Source: Deltaproteobacteria bacterium (GTDB lineage: Bacteria > Myxococcota > Myxococcia > Myxococcales > 40CM-4-68-19). From it: a DNA stretch of 64,000 bases. Where the stretch lies: assembly GCA_005879535.1 (NCBI GenBank), contig VBKI01000052.1:30232-94231 (forward strand), written 5' to 3'. Position numbers and translations under genes: made by a program. The notes under the pieces are model-generated. The model was given only the letters and a program-made list of their open reading frames with translations. It did not search any database and was not told the DNA's origin. This document shows, piece by piece, positions 33,915-42,763 of this stretch. The stretch's first letter is position 1; every line of letters begins with the position of its first letter.

Positions 33915-34220
33915 ATGACCAATAAGTCCTCCTCGACAACGATCACCAGCGCCGAAGTCCGGGAGCTGCTGCGCGTCGCCGCGCGCCAGCTCAGCGCTCG
34001 CGAGGAGAAGACGGTACGGATGCGGTCGGGTGCGTCAGTCGGACGCGCGGAGGTGTTGCCGCGCCGCGGACAGAGCCATCCGGAAGCGCGCGCGGAGCTT
34101 CTGGCGATGGAGATCGAGCTGAAGCAGAAGCTCGCGTCGCGCGCGCCAAAGAGCGCCGCCGCGGCCGTGCGCGCGAAGGAAAAGGACAAGATTATCCGCG
34201 CCCTGCGCCGCCTGAAGTAG
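33915..34220 (+). CDS. Small soluble protein of unknown function
   Basis: 101 residues, very basic and helical: a Ser/Thr-rich start (MTNKSSSTTITS), helix AEVRELLRVAARQLSAREEK, a loop RMRSGASVGRAEVLPRRG, helix ARAELLAMEIELKQKLAS and a Lys/Arg-rich tail. No family is recognised. The charge and lack of any membrane segment would suit a nucleic-acid or partner-binding protein. ATG with GGAGAGG 11 nt upstream was chosen; a start 69 bases earlier is in frame but has no ribosome site. It ends 3 bases before the VanX-like gene. Confidence 0.6.
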   Translation: MTNKSSSTTITSAEVRELLRVAARQLSAREEKTVRMRSGASVGRAEVLPRRGQSHPEARAELLAMEIELKQKLASRAPKSAAAAVRAKEKDKIIRALRRLK

Positions 34221-34223
34221 CGC

Positions 34224-34829
34224 ATGCTGCTGGCGCTGCTGATCGCGGCGCAGACCTGGGGGCCGCAGCGGCTTCCGCCAGTGCTCGATGCGGAAGATCC
34301 GCTGGTCGATGCAGCCGGGATCGTGAAGGACCTGATCGTCGAGCTCGCATACGCGACGAGCGACAACATCACCGGCCGCGCGCTGTACCCGACGGATGCG
34401 AAGTGCCTGCTCCGGCGCAGCGTCGCGGAGCGCCTGGCGGTCGCCGCTAACGCGTTGCGCAAACGGGGATTGCGCCTGATTGCGCGTGATTGCACGCGCC
34501 CTCCGGATGCGCAGGAGGCGCTCTGGAGAGCGCATCCGCACGCGGGGTTGGTTGCGGATCCTTCGCGCGGAAGCCTGCACGCGCGCGGCGTCGCGATCGA
34601 TCTCGATCTCGCCGACCTCTCCGGAACGCGCGTGGAGGTGCCGACGAAGCTCGATGCGTTCGTGCCGCAGGCGGCGGCCGACGCTCCCTTGCCGGACTGC
34701 GCGGCGAAAGAGCACCGCGAGGCGCTGAAGGCCGCGATGCACGCGGCCGGGTTTCGCGTGAACCCGAAGGAGTGGTGGCACTACAGCCGGCTCTACGGCT
34801 GGCGCTGGCCGGTTGCGCTCTCCCGCTGA
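34224..34829 (+). CDS. D-alanyl-D-alanine dipeptidase (VanX/DdpX family)
   Basis: 201 residues. A short hydrophobic N-terminus (MLLALLIAAQTWG) may be a signal. Family motifs are LAYATSDNITGRALYP, DCTRPPDAQEALW, SLHARGVAIDLDL (SxHxxGxAxD, zinc ligands His and Asp) and EWWHYS (ExxH, catalytic Glu and third ligand). It splits D-Ala-D-Ala; without vanH/vanA nearby it is most likely a periplasmic peptidoglycan-recycling or nutrient enzyme, not vancomycin resistance. Its 3' end overlaps the convergent PilZ gene by 37 bases. Confidence 0.9.
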   Translation: MLLALLIAAQTWGPQRLPPVLDAEDPLVDAAGIVKDLIVELAYATSDNITGRALYPTDAKCLLRRSVAERLAVAANALRKRGLRLIARDCTRPPDAQEALWRAHPHAGLVADPSRGSLHARGVAIDLDLADLSGTRVEVPTKLDAFVPQAAADAPLPDCAAKEHREALKAAMHAAGFRVNPKEWWHYSRLYGWRWPVALSR

Positions 34830-35566
34830 GTGCAGGCGCAACCTTCGGCGTGCTCGAGCTCGTCGACCAGCGCCCAGCGCGCGGCCGCGACAGAAAGCAG
34901 CTCATCGAACTCGGCCGAACGCTCGATCACTTCGATTCCGGTCTCGCGCGAGGCCGCCCAGACGACGCGGCCGCGCAGCGTCGCGGGAGACAGGTGAGCA
35001 TCGGAGGAGATCAGCGTGGCCGAAACGTCGTCGCCGCGGAAGCCGGTCTCGAATCCGGTGGCGACGCGCAGGCCCCGATCGCTCAAGTCGAGCGCGCGGC
35101 ACAGCCACGGCTCTGCGCCGCGTGGCCGCACCTCGGCGAACAGCGCGCAGGCGAGGCGGCGGTGGCGCCGCCGCGGCCCGTCCGGATCGGGCTCCCAGCG
35201 CGAGGCCGGACGCGCCGACGGCAGGTCGAGCCAGACTCCGTCGCGGACGCGCTCTCGCACGCGCCCGTGCAGAAGGGGATGGTCGGAGGTTTCCGGGACG
35301 GCAACCTCGACGATCACGCGAGATCCGGGACCGCCGGGAAGATCGACGTCGGGCAAAAAGAAGCCGGGGCCGAGCCGCAGATGGCGCTGGAATGCGCCGA
35401 GCGACTCGAACCGATATCGAACCGGCCAGCTCTCGTCGAGCACCGGAGAGACGGAGTCCCAGCGGATCACACTCCTCCTGCGCGTTCCGGTTTTCGGCGC
35501 ATGCGCCGGCGGCCGGAATCTGGCGTTATTGTAAAGTTCTAGGATCGAGCCTTCCCCCATTGTCAT
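34793..35566 (-). CDS. PilZ domain protein
   Basis: 257 residues. The C-terminal half has the c-di-GMP-binding signature: RRHRRLACALF (RxxxR) and DLSDRGLRVATG (DxSxxG), then a beta barrel (GRVVWAASRETGIEVIE). The N-terminal half (RYRFESLGAFQRHLRLGPGF, VIVEVAVPETSDHPLLHG) looks like a second, degenerate PilZ-type barrel. The tail is Cys-containing (EGCACTQ). A c-di-GMP effector, here of unknown target; HD-GYP enzymes in the same window could set its ligand level. Downstream of, and on the same strand as, the 490-residue protein. Confidence 0.85.
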   Translation of the reverse strand: MTMGEGSILELYNNARFRPPAHAPKTGTRRRSVIRWDSVSPVLDESWPVRYRFESLGAFQRHLRLGPGFFLPDVDLPGGPGSRVIVEVAVPETSDHPLLHGRVRERVRDGVWLDLPSARPASRWEPDPDGPRRRHRRLACALFAEVRPRGAEPWLCRALDLSDRGLRVATGFETGFRGDDVSATLISSDAHLSPATLRGRVVWAASRETGIEVIERSAEFDELLSVAAARWALVDELEHAEGCACTQRESATGQRQP

Positions 35567-35584
35567 CGGGAAGCGGGCGCGAGG

Positions 35585-37057
35585 CTACCGGCACCCCTGG
35601 GAAAGGTCGAAAACCAACGGATCGACCGCGGGTTCGCCCCCGAGCTCCGTCCACAATTCCGCACAGGTCGGCCGTCCGCCGCGGGCCCACAAGCCGTTCA
35701 GGGAGGCGGCGGTGCGGGGGTTTCGCCACCAGTCCTCGTCGTAGCGCTCGCGCAGGAACGCGACGATGCGGGCGGCGAGTGCACGCCCCTGAAGCTCTGC
35801 AAAGCCGCCGAGCCAAGGATCGAGATCGCACAGCGCAAGGCCCGCAGGGAGTTCCGCGCCCGTCGCGCGGACGAAGAGGTCCCGGTGAGCGGCGGCCGCC
35901 TTCGAGCCCAGCCCGGACTCGTGCGCCTGAAGCGCCGCGAGCGTCCGCGCCGCGGCGAGGCGGGCGTCGATGACCGCCGCGATTGCGATGGCGCGCTCAT
36001 CGTCCCGCGCCAGCTCGACCTTCGCGCAACGGCGCAGCCACTCGCGATCGCGGACCAGACCCTCGAGCAGCGCAGCGCAGGCATGCGCCACTGCCGGATC
36101 GCCGAACCAAAGATCCTCAGGCGGAGCGTCCGGAGGTGGTCCCGTGCGGAGCAACGCAATCCCGAGCGCGGCGAGGAGCCGCGACAGCGCCCACGGCCCC
36201 TCTTGCGGCAGGAAGGTGAGAGCGACTTCCCACGGCGGATCGATCGGCTCCGCATGCGCGCCCGGATGCTTCAGCGGCCGATCCTCGTCGTCGATCTTCA
36301 CTCCCTCGAATTCGAGCCGCAGCATCTCCGCCCAACGTCGCACCGCGCGCTGCATCTCCCCCGCCGGGAATGCGCCCGCACAGCGCGGCGCGTGCAGCAG
36401 GTGAAGGACGTCGTGTCGCGCCGCGCTCCCGGGCTTCGCTCCCGTGTGGCGCTCGAGAAGCCAGAAGCCCAGATCCGAGAGGACCGCGTCCGTTCCGCCG
36501 AGGACCTTCTCCGACCACTCCGCCGCGCCGTCGGGAACGCGGAGGCCCGCTTCCGACCGCGCCGTCATCGCCGCATCCCAGCTCGCGCTGCGCGCGCCGT
36601 CGGCTGGCTGCAGCGCCGCGGCCAGCGCAGCTTCCAGCTCCGCCCGCTTCTCGCGCGCGCGCTCGGCCGGGAGATTTCGCTCCAGGGCCACCGGCGGAAT
36701 CGCGCCGTGCAACCCCGCATCCCCCGGCGGGCGCACCAAGGGGCGCTGCGCGAGGGCGAAGAGCTCCTGCGCGGCGCCGGGCTCGAGCGCCAGCGCCCGC
36801 GTCCGCGCGAGGAATGCGAGCAGCCACCTCAGGCGGACAATGCGGCCGGGCCTGCGCGGATCCTCGCCCTCCGCATTCGAGAGCGCCTCGCGCGCCTGCG
36901 CGGTCCCCTCGGCGCTCGCCGCCAGCTTGTGCGCGCGCAGGAGCTCGCGCAGGGACTGCAGCGCCGGCAGCCCAGCGGCACGCCGGTAACGCTCGCGGCA
37001 GAGCCCGGAGGCGAGCGCCGCGGCATCCTCGCGAAGCTCTGGCAGCTCGCGGAGCAC
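35585..37057 (-). CDS. Unknown 490-residue cytoplasmic protein, possibly a peptidase-like relic
   Basis: Ala/Leu/Arg/Glu-rich, mostly helical, no signal or membrane segment. The C-terminal part (RYDEDWWRNPRTAASLNGLW, CAELWTELGG) has the look of the end of M3-type metallopeptidases, and RHDVLHLLHAPR sits where a helix with zinc ligands might be, but there is no HExxH motif. I cannot assign a function. Its start lies 9 bases after sodB, so the two are probably one transcript. Confidence 0.6.
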   Translation of the reverse strand: MLRELPELREDAAALASGLCRERYRRAAGLPALQSLRELLRAHKLAASAEGTAQAREALSNAEGEDPRRPGRIVRLRWLLAFLARTRALALEPGAAQELFALAQRPLVRPPGDAGLHGAIPPVALERNLPAERAREKRAELEAALAAALQPADGARSASWDAAMTARSEAGLRVPDGAAEWSEKVLGGTDAVLSDLGFWLLERHTGAKPGSAARHDVLHLLHAPRCAGAFPAGEMQRAVRRWAEMLRLEFEGVKIDDEDRPLKHPGAHAEPIDPPWEVALTFLPQEGPWALSRLLAALGIALLRTGPPPDAPPEDLWFGDPAVAHACAALLEGLVRDREWLRRCAKVELARDDERAIAIAAVIDARLAAARTLAALQAHESGLGSKAAAAHRDLFVRATGAELPAGLALCDLDPWLGGFAELQGRALAARIVAFLRERYDEDWWRNPRTAASLNGLWARGGRPTCAELWTELGGEPAVDPLVFDLSQGCR

Positions 37058-37066
37058 GAGCCGTCT

Positions 37067-37663
37067 TTACTTGATCAGCCGCCCCTCGCAAGAGCGCCAG
37101 TCCAGGTTCCGGAAGTACGCGTCGATGTATTTGGCGCGCTCCGTGGCTTTGTAGTCGGGGACGAACGCGTGCTCCCACGCGTCCATGACCACGATCGGCT
37201 TGAACCCGGGGGGATGGCCGTCGTTGTGCAGCGTGATCCAGTGATTCGAGATCTGGCGATTCTCGGGGTTCTGGTAGGCGATGGCCCAGCCGACGCCGCG
37301 CATGACGGCGATGGCCTTGAAATCGTCCAGCCAGGCCTCGACGCTGCCGAAGCCCTGCGCCAGCGCTTGCGCCAGCGGACCGCCCTTGTTCAGCGCGTCG
37401 GGCTCGGGCGCGAGGTTCCCGAAGTAGAGCTCGTGCAGCACCATGCCGCCGTACTCGAATCCGAGCCAGCGGGTGAGCTCCGCGAACGCCGGATTGGTGC
37501 CCTTGGCCTTGCCTTCCTTGGCGAGCGCTTCCAGCTGGGCAGTGATCTCGTTGACGTTCTTGACGTATCCCTCGTAGAGCTTGAAGTGGTCCTGCAACAG
37601 ACCGTCGGAGATTCCCGACAGACCCTTCAGCCTCGTGAACTGCTTCGGCTCGTACCGTTTCAT
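37067..37663 (-). CDS. sodB: Iron/manganese superoxide dismutase
   Basis: 198 residues, Sod_Fe family. Metal ligands are in the expected places: His in DHFKLYEGYV, His in VLHELYFGNL, Asp and His in VVMDAWEHAF. Fe or Mn use cannot be told. No signal, so cytoplasmic; it turns superoxide into H2O2. A CATCTT hexamer lies 7 nt before the ATG, another possible leaderless start. It is divergent from the PuuD-like gene. Confidence 0.92.
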   Translation of the reverse strand: MKRYEPKQFTRLKGLSGISDGLLQDHFKLYEGYVKNVNEITAQLEALAKEGKAKGTNPAFAELTRWLGFEYGGMVLHELYFGNLAPEPDALNKGGPLAQALAQGFGSVEAWLDDFKAIAVMRGVGWAIAYQNPENRQISNHWITLHNDGHPPGFKPIVVMDAWEHAFVPDYKATERAKYIDAYFRNLDWRSCEGRLIK

Positions 37664-37792
37664 GCGCGGCAAGATGCGCATCGCGCGGCGCAAGTGCGGC
37701 AGGCACGCGCCTGCTTCTTCGGATCTCTCTCGACGGAGCGATCGGGGAACGCTAGTGTGAGCGCCGAAAGCTCCTTTTGCCGAGGAGGGTGG

Positions 37793-38566
37793 ATGGATTC
37801 GAATGTCGCCGAGTGGTTGAACCTCGTCTTCCGCTGGATCCACGTACTCGCGGGCGTGATGTGGATTGGCCATCTCTGGTTCTTCAACTTCGTCAACGCC
37901 CAGCTGGCGAAGACGTACGACCCGGATTCCCGCAAGAAGGTGATTCCCGAGCTGATGCCGCGCGCGCTCTACTGGTTCCGCTGGGGCGCCGCATACACCT
38001 GGGTCACCGGCATCCTCCTGCTCTGGGTGGTGTACTGGGCAGGCAATGCGATGGGCAACGACCGCATGTCCAGCTACGGGTCCGGAGGCATCGGACTCCT
38101 GATCGTGATCATCTGCTTCGCGATCTACGACGTGCTCTGGAAGAACATGAAGAACGAGACCACCGGGATGATCGTCTCCCTGGTCCTCTTCGCCGTGGTG
38201 GTCTTCATCTTCCACCTCTTCATGGGCGGGCGCGCGATCTTCATCTACGCGGGCGGCCTGCTTGGCACCATCATGGCGGCCAACGTCTGGATGCGGATCT
38301 GGCCCAACCAGCGGAAGATCATCGCCGGCGTGAAGGGGACCGGGCCCGCGGCCGATCCATCGGTGGCCGCTCTGGCCGGCCTGCGCAGCAAGCACAACAC
38401 GTACATGTCGATGCCGCTGATCTTCTTCATGGTCGCGAATCACTTTCCGACCGTGTACGGCAGCGATTACGCCTGGGTCGTCGCGGTCGTCTTCGTGATC
38501 ATCGGCTGGGGAATCACCAAGTTCCTCTTCAACAAGTCGGGAACGCCGGCCCCGGCGCGGTTCTAG
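37793..38566 (+). CDS. Membrane protein of the urate oxidase N-terminal (PuuD-like) family
   Basis: 257 residues, about seven membrane helices. The start (WLNLVFRWIHVLAGVMWIGH, then LWFFNFVN) with conserved His residues in the first helix is the hallmark of the PF06181 membrane domain found in PuuD urate hydroxylases. The later IYDVLWKN, MGGRAIFIYAGG and KHNTYMSMPLIFFMVANHFP are also family features. PuuD has a C-terminal cytochrome c part, which this protein lacks. Probably a heme membrane redox protein. Strong GGAGG ribosome site 8 nt before the ATG. Followed by a cupin gene at 12 nt. Confidence 0.82.
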   Translation: MDSNVAEWLNLVFRWIHVLAGVMWIGHLWFFNFVNAQLAKTYDPDSRKKVIPELMPRALYWFRWGAAYTWVTGILLLWVVYWAGNAMGNDRMSSYGSGGIGLLIVIICFAIYDVLWKNMKNETTGMIVSLVLFAVVVFIFHLFMGGRAIFIYAGGLLGTIMAANVWMRIWPNQRKIIAGVKGTGPAADPSVAALAGLRSKHNTYMSMPLIFFMVANHFPTVYGSDYAWVVAVVFVIIGWGITKFLFNKSGTPAPARF

Positions 38567-38578
38567 GAGATTGCCGCA

Positions 38579-38929
38579 GTGCAGAGCGTGAACCTGATCA
38601 GCGATGCGCGTTACTCGGACGACAAGCCCAACGTCCTGCACGCGGTCAAGACCGATCAGCTGCTCGTGGACGGGATCTACCTCAAGGCCGGGCAGAGGAC
38701 CGGCTGGAAGAAGCACCCGGACGCGGACCGCGCCTTCGTCTGCGTCCAGGGATCTGGAGAGCTGGTGCTGGAGACGACCGCCGCCGGGAACGAGCTGCGC
38801 ATCCCCCTCGGTCCCGGCGCCGTGGCGCTGGCCCCCAGGGCGGTGTTCTTCGACCTCGTCGCCGGACCAGAAGGAATGGTCTGCTCGGCATTGAGCAAGT
38901 TTCCCGTCCGGGTCGTGGAGAAGGGCTGA
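38579..38929 (+). CDS. Cupin domain protein
   Basis: 116 residues forming a single cupin barrel: HAVKTDQLLVDGIYLKAGQ, the metal-region KHPDADRAFVCVQGSGEL, and IPLGPGAVALAPRAVFFDL. The usual G(X)5HXH motif is altered (only one His, KKHPDAD), so the metal site is reduced. The GTG start is taken from the frame; a second GTG at 38588 is possible. Role unknown; co-transcribed with the PuuD-like gene and translationally coupled to the pseudouridine synthase. Confidence 0.72.
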   Translation: MQSVNLISDARYSDDKPNVLHAVKTDQLLVDGIYLKAGQRTGWKKHPDADRAFVCVQGSGELVLETTAAGNELRIPLGPGAVALAPRAVFFDLVAGPEGMVCSALSKFPVRVVEKG

Positions 38930-39810
38930 GGCGCCCACCCTCCCGGCTCCGGCTGGTTGCCGATCGCGACGAGCCGCTGCTCGACTTCGTCCTCCGCCGG
39001 GGCGCCATTGGCGAAGAGACCGCGCGCGAAGCGATCTTGCGGGGAGGCGCGTTCGTTCGCGGCAAACGGGTGAAGGAGCTCGCGTGCGCCGTGCGGGCCG
39101 GCGATCGGGTCGAGCTGGCATTGCGCTCTTCGCGGGCGTCTCCGGTCGGCAAGGACCGCATCCTGCATCTCGACGCCGAAGTCGTCGCCATCGACAAGCC
39201 CGCCGGCGTCGCGGCGCAGGAGGATCTCGCCGGGGGCGACACGTTGCCGCAGCTGTGCAGCGCACTCTTGCGAGAGATGGGGGAACAGCAGACGCAGGCG
39301 TTGCTCGTGCACCGCCTCGACCGCGGGACGACCGGGGTGACTTTGCTGGCGCGCACGCGGCGGGCCCAGTCGGCGCTGCTCGGCGAATTTCGCGAGCACC
39401 GCGTCCGCAAGGAATATCGCGCTCTGGTCTCGCCGGCGCCGTCGGCGGACACAGGCATCGCCGACGGCCCCGTTGCATCGCGGCCGGCGTTGACGCGGTG
39501 GCGCGTCATGGAGCGCCATCGGAGCTCGGCGATGATCGCAGCGCTGCCGGAGACCGGGCGCACGCACCAGATCCGCGTGCACCTGCTCGCGCTCGGATGC
39601 CCCTTGCTCGGAGACAAGGCGCACGGCGGCCCCGCCTTCCTCACCACGGCCGCCGGCGTGCGGCATGACTTCGGGCGCCCGATGCTCCACGCGCTCTCGC
39701 TGGAATTGCGCCATCCCGGGGGCAGCCCGCTGCACATCGAGGCGCCCCTGCCGGCCGACTTCGAGGCGGCGCGCGCTTTCTTGCGCACCTGGAGCGCCGC
39801 GCCGGATTGA
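38926..39810 (+). CDS. RluA family pseudouridine synthase, probable CTG start
   Basis: 294 residues from a CTG in a CTGA overlap with the cupin stop. An S4-like N-terminus (LLDFVLRRGAIGEETAREAI, VRGKRVKEL) precedes the RluA catalytic domain with LDAEVVAIDKPAGVAAQED, VHRLDRGTTGV (catalytic Asp in HRLD) and LPETGRTHQIRVHL. It isomerises uridine in rRNA or tRNA; the exact site is not known. There is no ATG, GTG or TTG before the conserved region in this frame, so CTG or another rare start must be used. Confidence 0.82.
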   Translation: MRRPPSRLRLVADRDEPLLDFVLRRGAIGEETAREAILRGGAFVRGKRVKELACAVRAGDRVELALRSSRASPVGKDRILHLDAEVVAIDKPAGVAAQEDLAGGDTLPQLCSALLREMGEQQTQALLVHRLDRGTTGVTLLARTRRAQSALLGEFREHRVRKEYRALVSPAPSADTGIADGPVASRPALTRWRVMERHRSSAMIAALPETGRTHQIRVHLLALGCPLLGDKAHGGPAFLTTAAGVRHDFGRPMLHALSLELRHPGGSPLHIEAPLPADFEAARAFLRTWSAAPD

Positions 39811-39835
39811 AAGGCGGCGGGGCGTCTGTTAGAGC
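39807..39835 (+). promoter_or_regulatory. Sigma-70-like promoter of the histone gene
   Basis: TTGAAA (39807-39812), 17-nt spacer, TAGAGC (39830-39835), 8 nt before the ATG. The -35 overlaps the end of the pseudouridine synthase gene. There is no ribosome site, so the mRNA would be leaderless or nearly so. Confidence 0.55.
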
Positions 39836-39843
39836 AGCGCGCC

Positions 39844-40047
39844 ATGGGTGAGAACACCGAGGCGAAAAAGGACACTGGCCTGCTGATCGTGCAGAGCAAG
39901 GTGCGCGATCTGATCCGCGAAAGGGAGATGCGCACCTCGGACGAGTTCATCTCGGCGCTCTCGGAGCACGTCCGCGCCGCGGTGGAGAAGGCCGTCTCGC
40001 GCGCCAAGGAGAACGGGCGAAGCACCTTGCGGCCCGCAGATCTGTAG
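39844..40047 (+). CDS. Bacterial histone-fold protein (Bd0055/HBb type)
   Basis: 67 residues: a short polar lead (MGENTEAKKDTG), helix 1 (VQSKVRDLIREREMRT), a long helix 2 (DEFISALSEHVRAAVEKAVS) and a short loop plus start of helix 3 (GRSTLRPADL). This length and pattern, with an Arg-Ser/Lys-Thr loop and a final Ala-Asp-Leu, is the single histone-fold layout of Bdellovibrio HBb-like proteins, which are abundant, dimeric DNA-binding chromatin proteins. Lys/Arg are common on the helices. I recognise this by pattern, without a search. It has its own promoter. A NF-YB/DUF1931-like annotation would be the same fold. Confidence 0.78.
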   Translation: MGENTEAKKDTGLLIVQSKVRDLIREREMRTSDEFISALSEHVRAAVEKAVSRAKENGRSTLRPADL

Positions 40048-40153
40048 CGGGATCCGCAGTGCAGCTCGCGATCGCGTGCTGGCGGCGTTCCGGTCCTGAC
40101 GGTCGTCGCGAAAGTGGCGGCGCGCGGACGCGCGCCCTGCTACCTTCAATCCC

Positions 40154-42763
40154 GTGAGACACACGCTGCCCAATGGGCTGACGCTGCTGGTCGAGGAGAA
40201 CCACGCGGCGCCGGTGGTCGCCATCCAGGTGTGGATGCGCGTCGGAAGCGCCGACGAGGGCCCCGACGAGGCCGGGATCGCACACCTGCACGAGCACATG
40301 CTCTTCAAGGGCACCGCGCGGCGTGGGCCGGGGGACATCGCCCGCACCGTCGAGTCCTGCGGAGGCGAGATCAATGCCTGGACGAGCTTCGACCAGACCG
40401 TCTATCACGTCGTGCTCGCCTCGCGCTTCTTCGCCGAAGGAATGGACGTGCTCGCCGATGCCGTGACGAGCGCGGCCTTCGATCCGGTCGAGCTGCAGCG
40501 GGAGATCGAAGTCGTCTGCGAGGAAATCAGACGCACCCAGGACTCGCCCACGCGCAAGCTGTCGCGCGAGCTGTTCGCTTCGGCCTTCACGCGCCATCCC
40601 TATGGCAAGCCGGTGATCGGCACCGAAGCGAGCGTGCGCGGCTTCACCCGCGAGGGGATCCTGCGGTTCTACCGGCGCTGGTACAAGCCCGCGAACGCCG
40701 TCCTGGTCGTGGTGGGCGACGTGCGCGAGGCCGAAGCGCTCGAGCTGGCGGAGAAGTCGTTCCGCTGGCCAGAGGACCCGTTCGTTGCAGCCCCGTCGCG
40801 GCCTCCGGAACCACACCGGGAGCTGCCGCTGGCGCGGATGCGGGCCGAGCCGCTCAAGGAGGGATATCTCTCCATCGCCTGGCCTTCGCCGCCACTGGTG
40901 CACGAGGACGTGGCCGCGCTGGACGCCCTCGCCATCGTGCTGGGCCACGGCGAGGCGTCTCGCCTGCATCGTGCCCTCAAGCGCGACCGCCTGCTCTGCA
41001 CCGAGGTGCAGGCCAGCTGCTACACGCCGGTCGATCCGGGACTGACCATCGTCGGCCTGACCTTGCAGCCTGCCACTGCGCGCGATGCGGTCCGCGAGGC
41101 GCTGTCGCAAACGTACCGGCTCCGCAGCGAAGAGGTGACGGGCGAAGAGCTTTCCGTCGCCTGCCGTCTGCTGGAGAGCGACGCCGTCTACCAGCGCGAG
41201 ACCGTGCAGGGACAGGCGCGCAAGCTCGGCTTCTATCAATCGAGCGCGGGGGGCGTGGAATTCGAGCAGCGCTACCTCGATCACGTCGCCCGGCTCACGC
41301 CGGCTCGGGTACGAGATGCGGCGGAGCGCTGGATCGATCCCTCCGCCGCCGTTCTCGCGGCGCTGTTGCCGGAGCGCGGTTGTCCTCCAGAAGGGGAGAT
41401 GCTGGAGCTCTTGCAAGAGGCGGCGGCCGTCGTCCGCCCTCGGGCTGCGCCCTCTTCCGCGCCGCCCGAGAAGCGCGCTCCGATCAGATTCGCCGAGCGC
41501 GCGACAACCGGACCCCTGCTCCGGGAGGAGCTGCCGTCCGGAGGCGTCCTCTTGATCAAGGAGGAGCGGGCGGTGCCGCTGGTCGCGCTGCGCGCTGCGT
41601 GGCAGGGCGGCCTGCGCGCGGAGGACGGCTCCAACGCGGGCATCAACATGCTGCTTGCGCGGCTGGTGTCGAAGGGAACGCAGACCCGCGGTCCCGAACG
41701 CCTGGTGCGCGAGATGGAGGCGATGGGCGGCTCCATCGGCGGCAATGCAGGCCGCAACAGCTTCGGGTTGCGGGCGGAGCTCCTTTCCCGGCATCTGCGC
41801 GAGGGATTCGACATCTTCGCGGAGGCGGTCTCCGCCCCGGCGTTCGATCCCGAGGAGGTGCAGCGCGAACGCACCCTGCAGATCGACGAGCTGCGGTCCC
41901 GCGAGGACAACCCTGCCGGAGTCGCCTTCCTGCTCTTTGGCGAGACGCTCTATCGCAAGCACCCGTATCGCTTCGACACGCTCGGCACGGAAAGCAGCGT
42001 CGCCCGGCTCGAGCCTGGCATCCTCTCCCGGTATCGCGCGCAGCAGTATCCGCCGGGCGCGCTGACGATCTCCGTCGTCGGCAACGTCGATCCCGCCGAG
42101 GTGCGCGAGCAGGTCCTGCGCAGGTTCACGTCGGCGCCCGCCGCGCGCGTGTCGATCGCGCCGGTCCAGGAGGAGCCGCCGGATGCGCCGCGGTTCGCCG
42201 TGAAGAAGCTCGACAAGGCGCAGGCGCACCTGGTGCTCGGATTCCCCGGCGCGCGGCTGTCGGATCGGGCGCGCTGGCCGCTGGAAGTGCTGTCGGCGGT
42301 GCTCTCCGGCCAGGGCGGGCGCCTCTTCGTCGAGCTACGCGACAAGCGCAGCCTGGCGTACAGCGTCACCAGCTTCTCCATGGAGGGCCTCGACCCGGGC
42401 TATTTCGCCGTCTACATCGGTTGCGGTCCCGGCAAGGTTCAGGAAGCCCTCGACGGGATTCGAAACGAGCTGCGGCGCATACGCGAGCAGCCCATCGGAG
42501 CCGCCGAGCTTGCGCGCGCCCGCCATCATCTCATCGGCACGCACGCCATCTCCCTGCAGCGCAATTCGGCGCGCGCCGCCGTGTACGCGTTCGACGAGTG
42601 CTACGGCCTCGGCGCCGACGCTTCCGCGAAGTACGCCGCCAACGTCGCGGCGGTCAGCGCCGAGGACGTGCTGGCCACGGCGCAGAGCCTGCTGACGCCT
42701 TCGCGCGAGGTGATCGCGCTCGTCGCCCCGGAGGGCGCGGTCCCGCAGGAGCTCGGCCGGTGA
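40154..42763 (+). CDS. M16 family zinc metallopeptidase with two peptidase repeats
   Basis: 869 residues: two tandem M16 units. The first has the inverted zinc motif AHLHEHMLFKG (HxxEH, His44-His48) and the downstream Glu in EVVCEEIRRTQDSP, so it is catalytic. The second half (from about 460: LPSGGVLLIKEERAVPLVAL) has NAGINMLLARLVSKGT instead and is inactive, as in pitrilysin-like proteins. No signal peptide, so it may act on short peptides in the cytoplasm, or be exported another way. GTG start with TACCTT 7 nt upstream. It is coupled to prmA (GTGA). Confidence 0.9.
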   Translation: MRHTLPNGLTLLVEENHAAPVVAIQVWMRVGSADEGPDEAGIAHLHEHMLFKGTARRGPGDIARTVESCGGEINAWTSFDQTVYHVVLASRFFAEGMDVLADAVTSAAFDPVELQREIEVVCEEIRRTQDSPTRKLSRELFASAFTRHPYGKPVIGTEASVRGFTREGILRFYRRWYKPANAVLVVVGDVREAEALELAEKSFRWPEDPFVAAPSRPPEPHRELPLARMRAEPLKEGYLSIAWPSPPLVHEDVAALDALAIVLGHGEASRLHRALKRDRLLCTEVQASCYTPVDPGLTIVGLTLQPATARDAVREALSQTYRLRSEEVTGEELSVACRLLESDAVYQRETVQGQARKLGFYQSSAGGVEFEQRYLDHVARLTPARVRDAAERWIDPSAAVLAALLPERGCPPEGEMLELLQEAAAVVRPRAAPSSAPPEKRAPIRFAERATTGPLLREELPSGGVLLIKEERAVPLVALRAAWQGGLRAEDGSNAGINMLLARLVSKGTQTRGPERLVREMEAMGGSIGGNAGRNSFGLRAELLSRHLREGFDIFAEAVSAPAFDPEEVQRERTLQIDELRSREDNPAGVAFLLFGETLYRKHPYRFDTLGTESSVARLEPGILSRYRAQQYPPGALTISVVGNVDPAEVREQVLRRFTSAPAARVSIAPVQEEPPDAPRFAVKKLDKAQAHLVLGFPGARLSDRARWPLEVLSAVLSGQGGRLFVELRDKRSLAYSVTSFSMEGLDPGYFAVYIGCGPGKVQEALDGIRNELRRIREQPIGAAELARARHHLIGTHAISLQRNSARAAVYAFDECYGLGADASAKYAANVAAVSAEDVLATAQSLLTPSREVIALVAPEGAVPQELGR

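Noticed and set aside
34224..34829. Vancomycin resistance locus
   Set aside because: Only a VanX-like dipeptidase is present; no vanH, vanA or vanRS genes are nearby, so housekeeping use is more likely.
40048..40153. tRNA or small RNA in the gap between the histone and M16 genes
   Set aside because: No GTTCGA-type T-loop or cloverleaf arms; only GC-rich partial inverted repeats.
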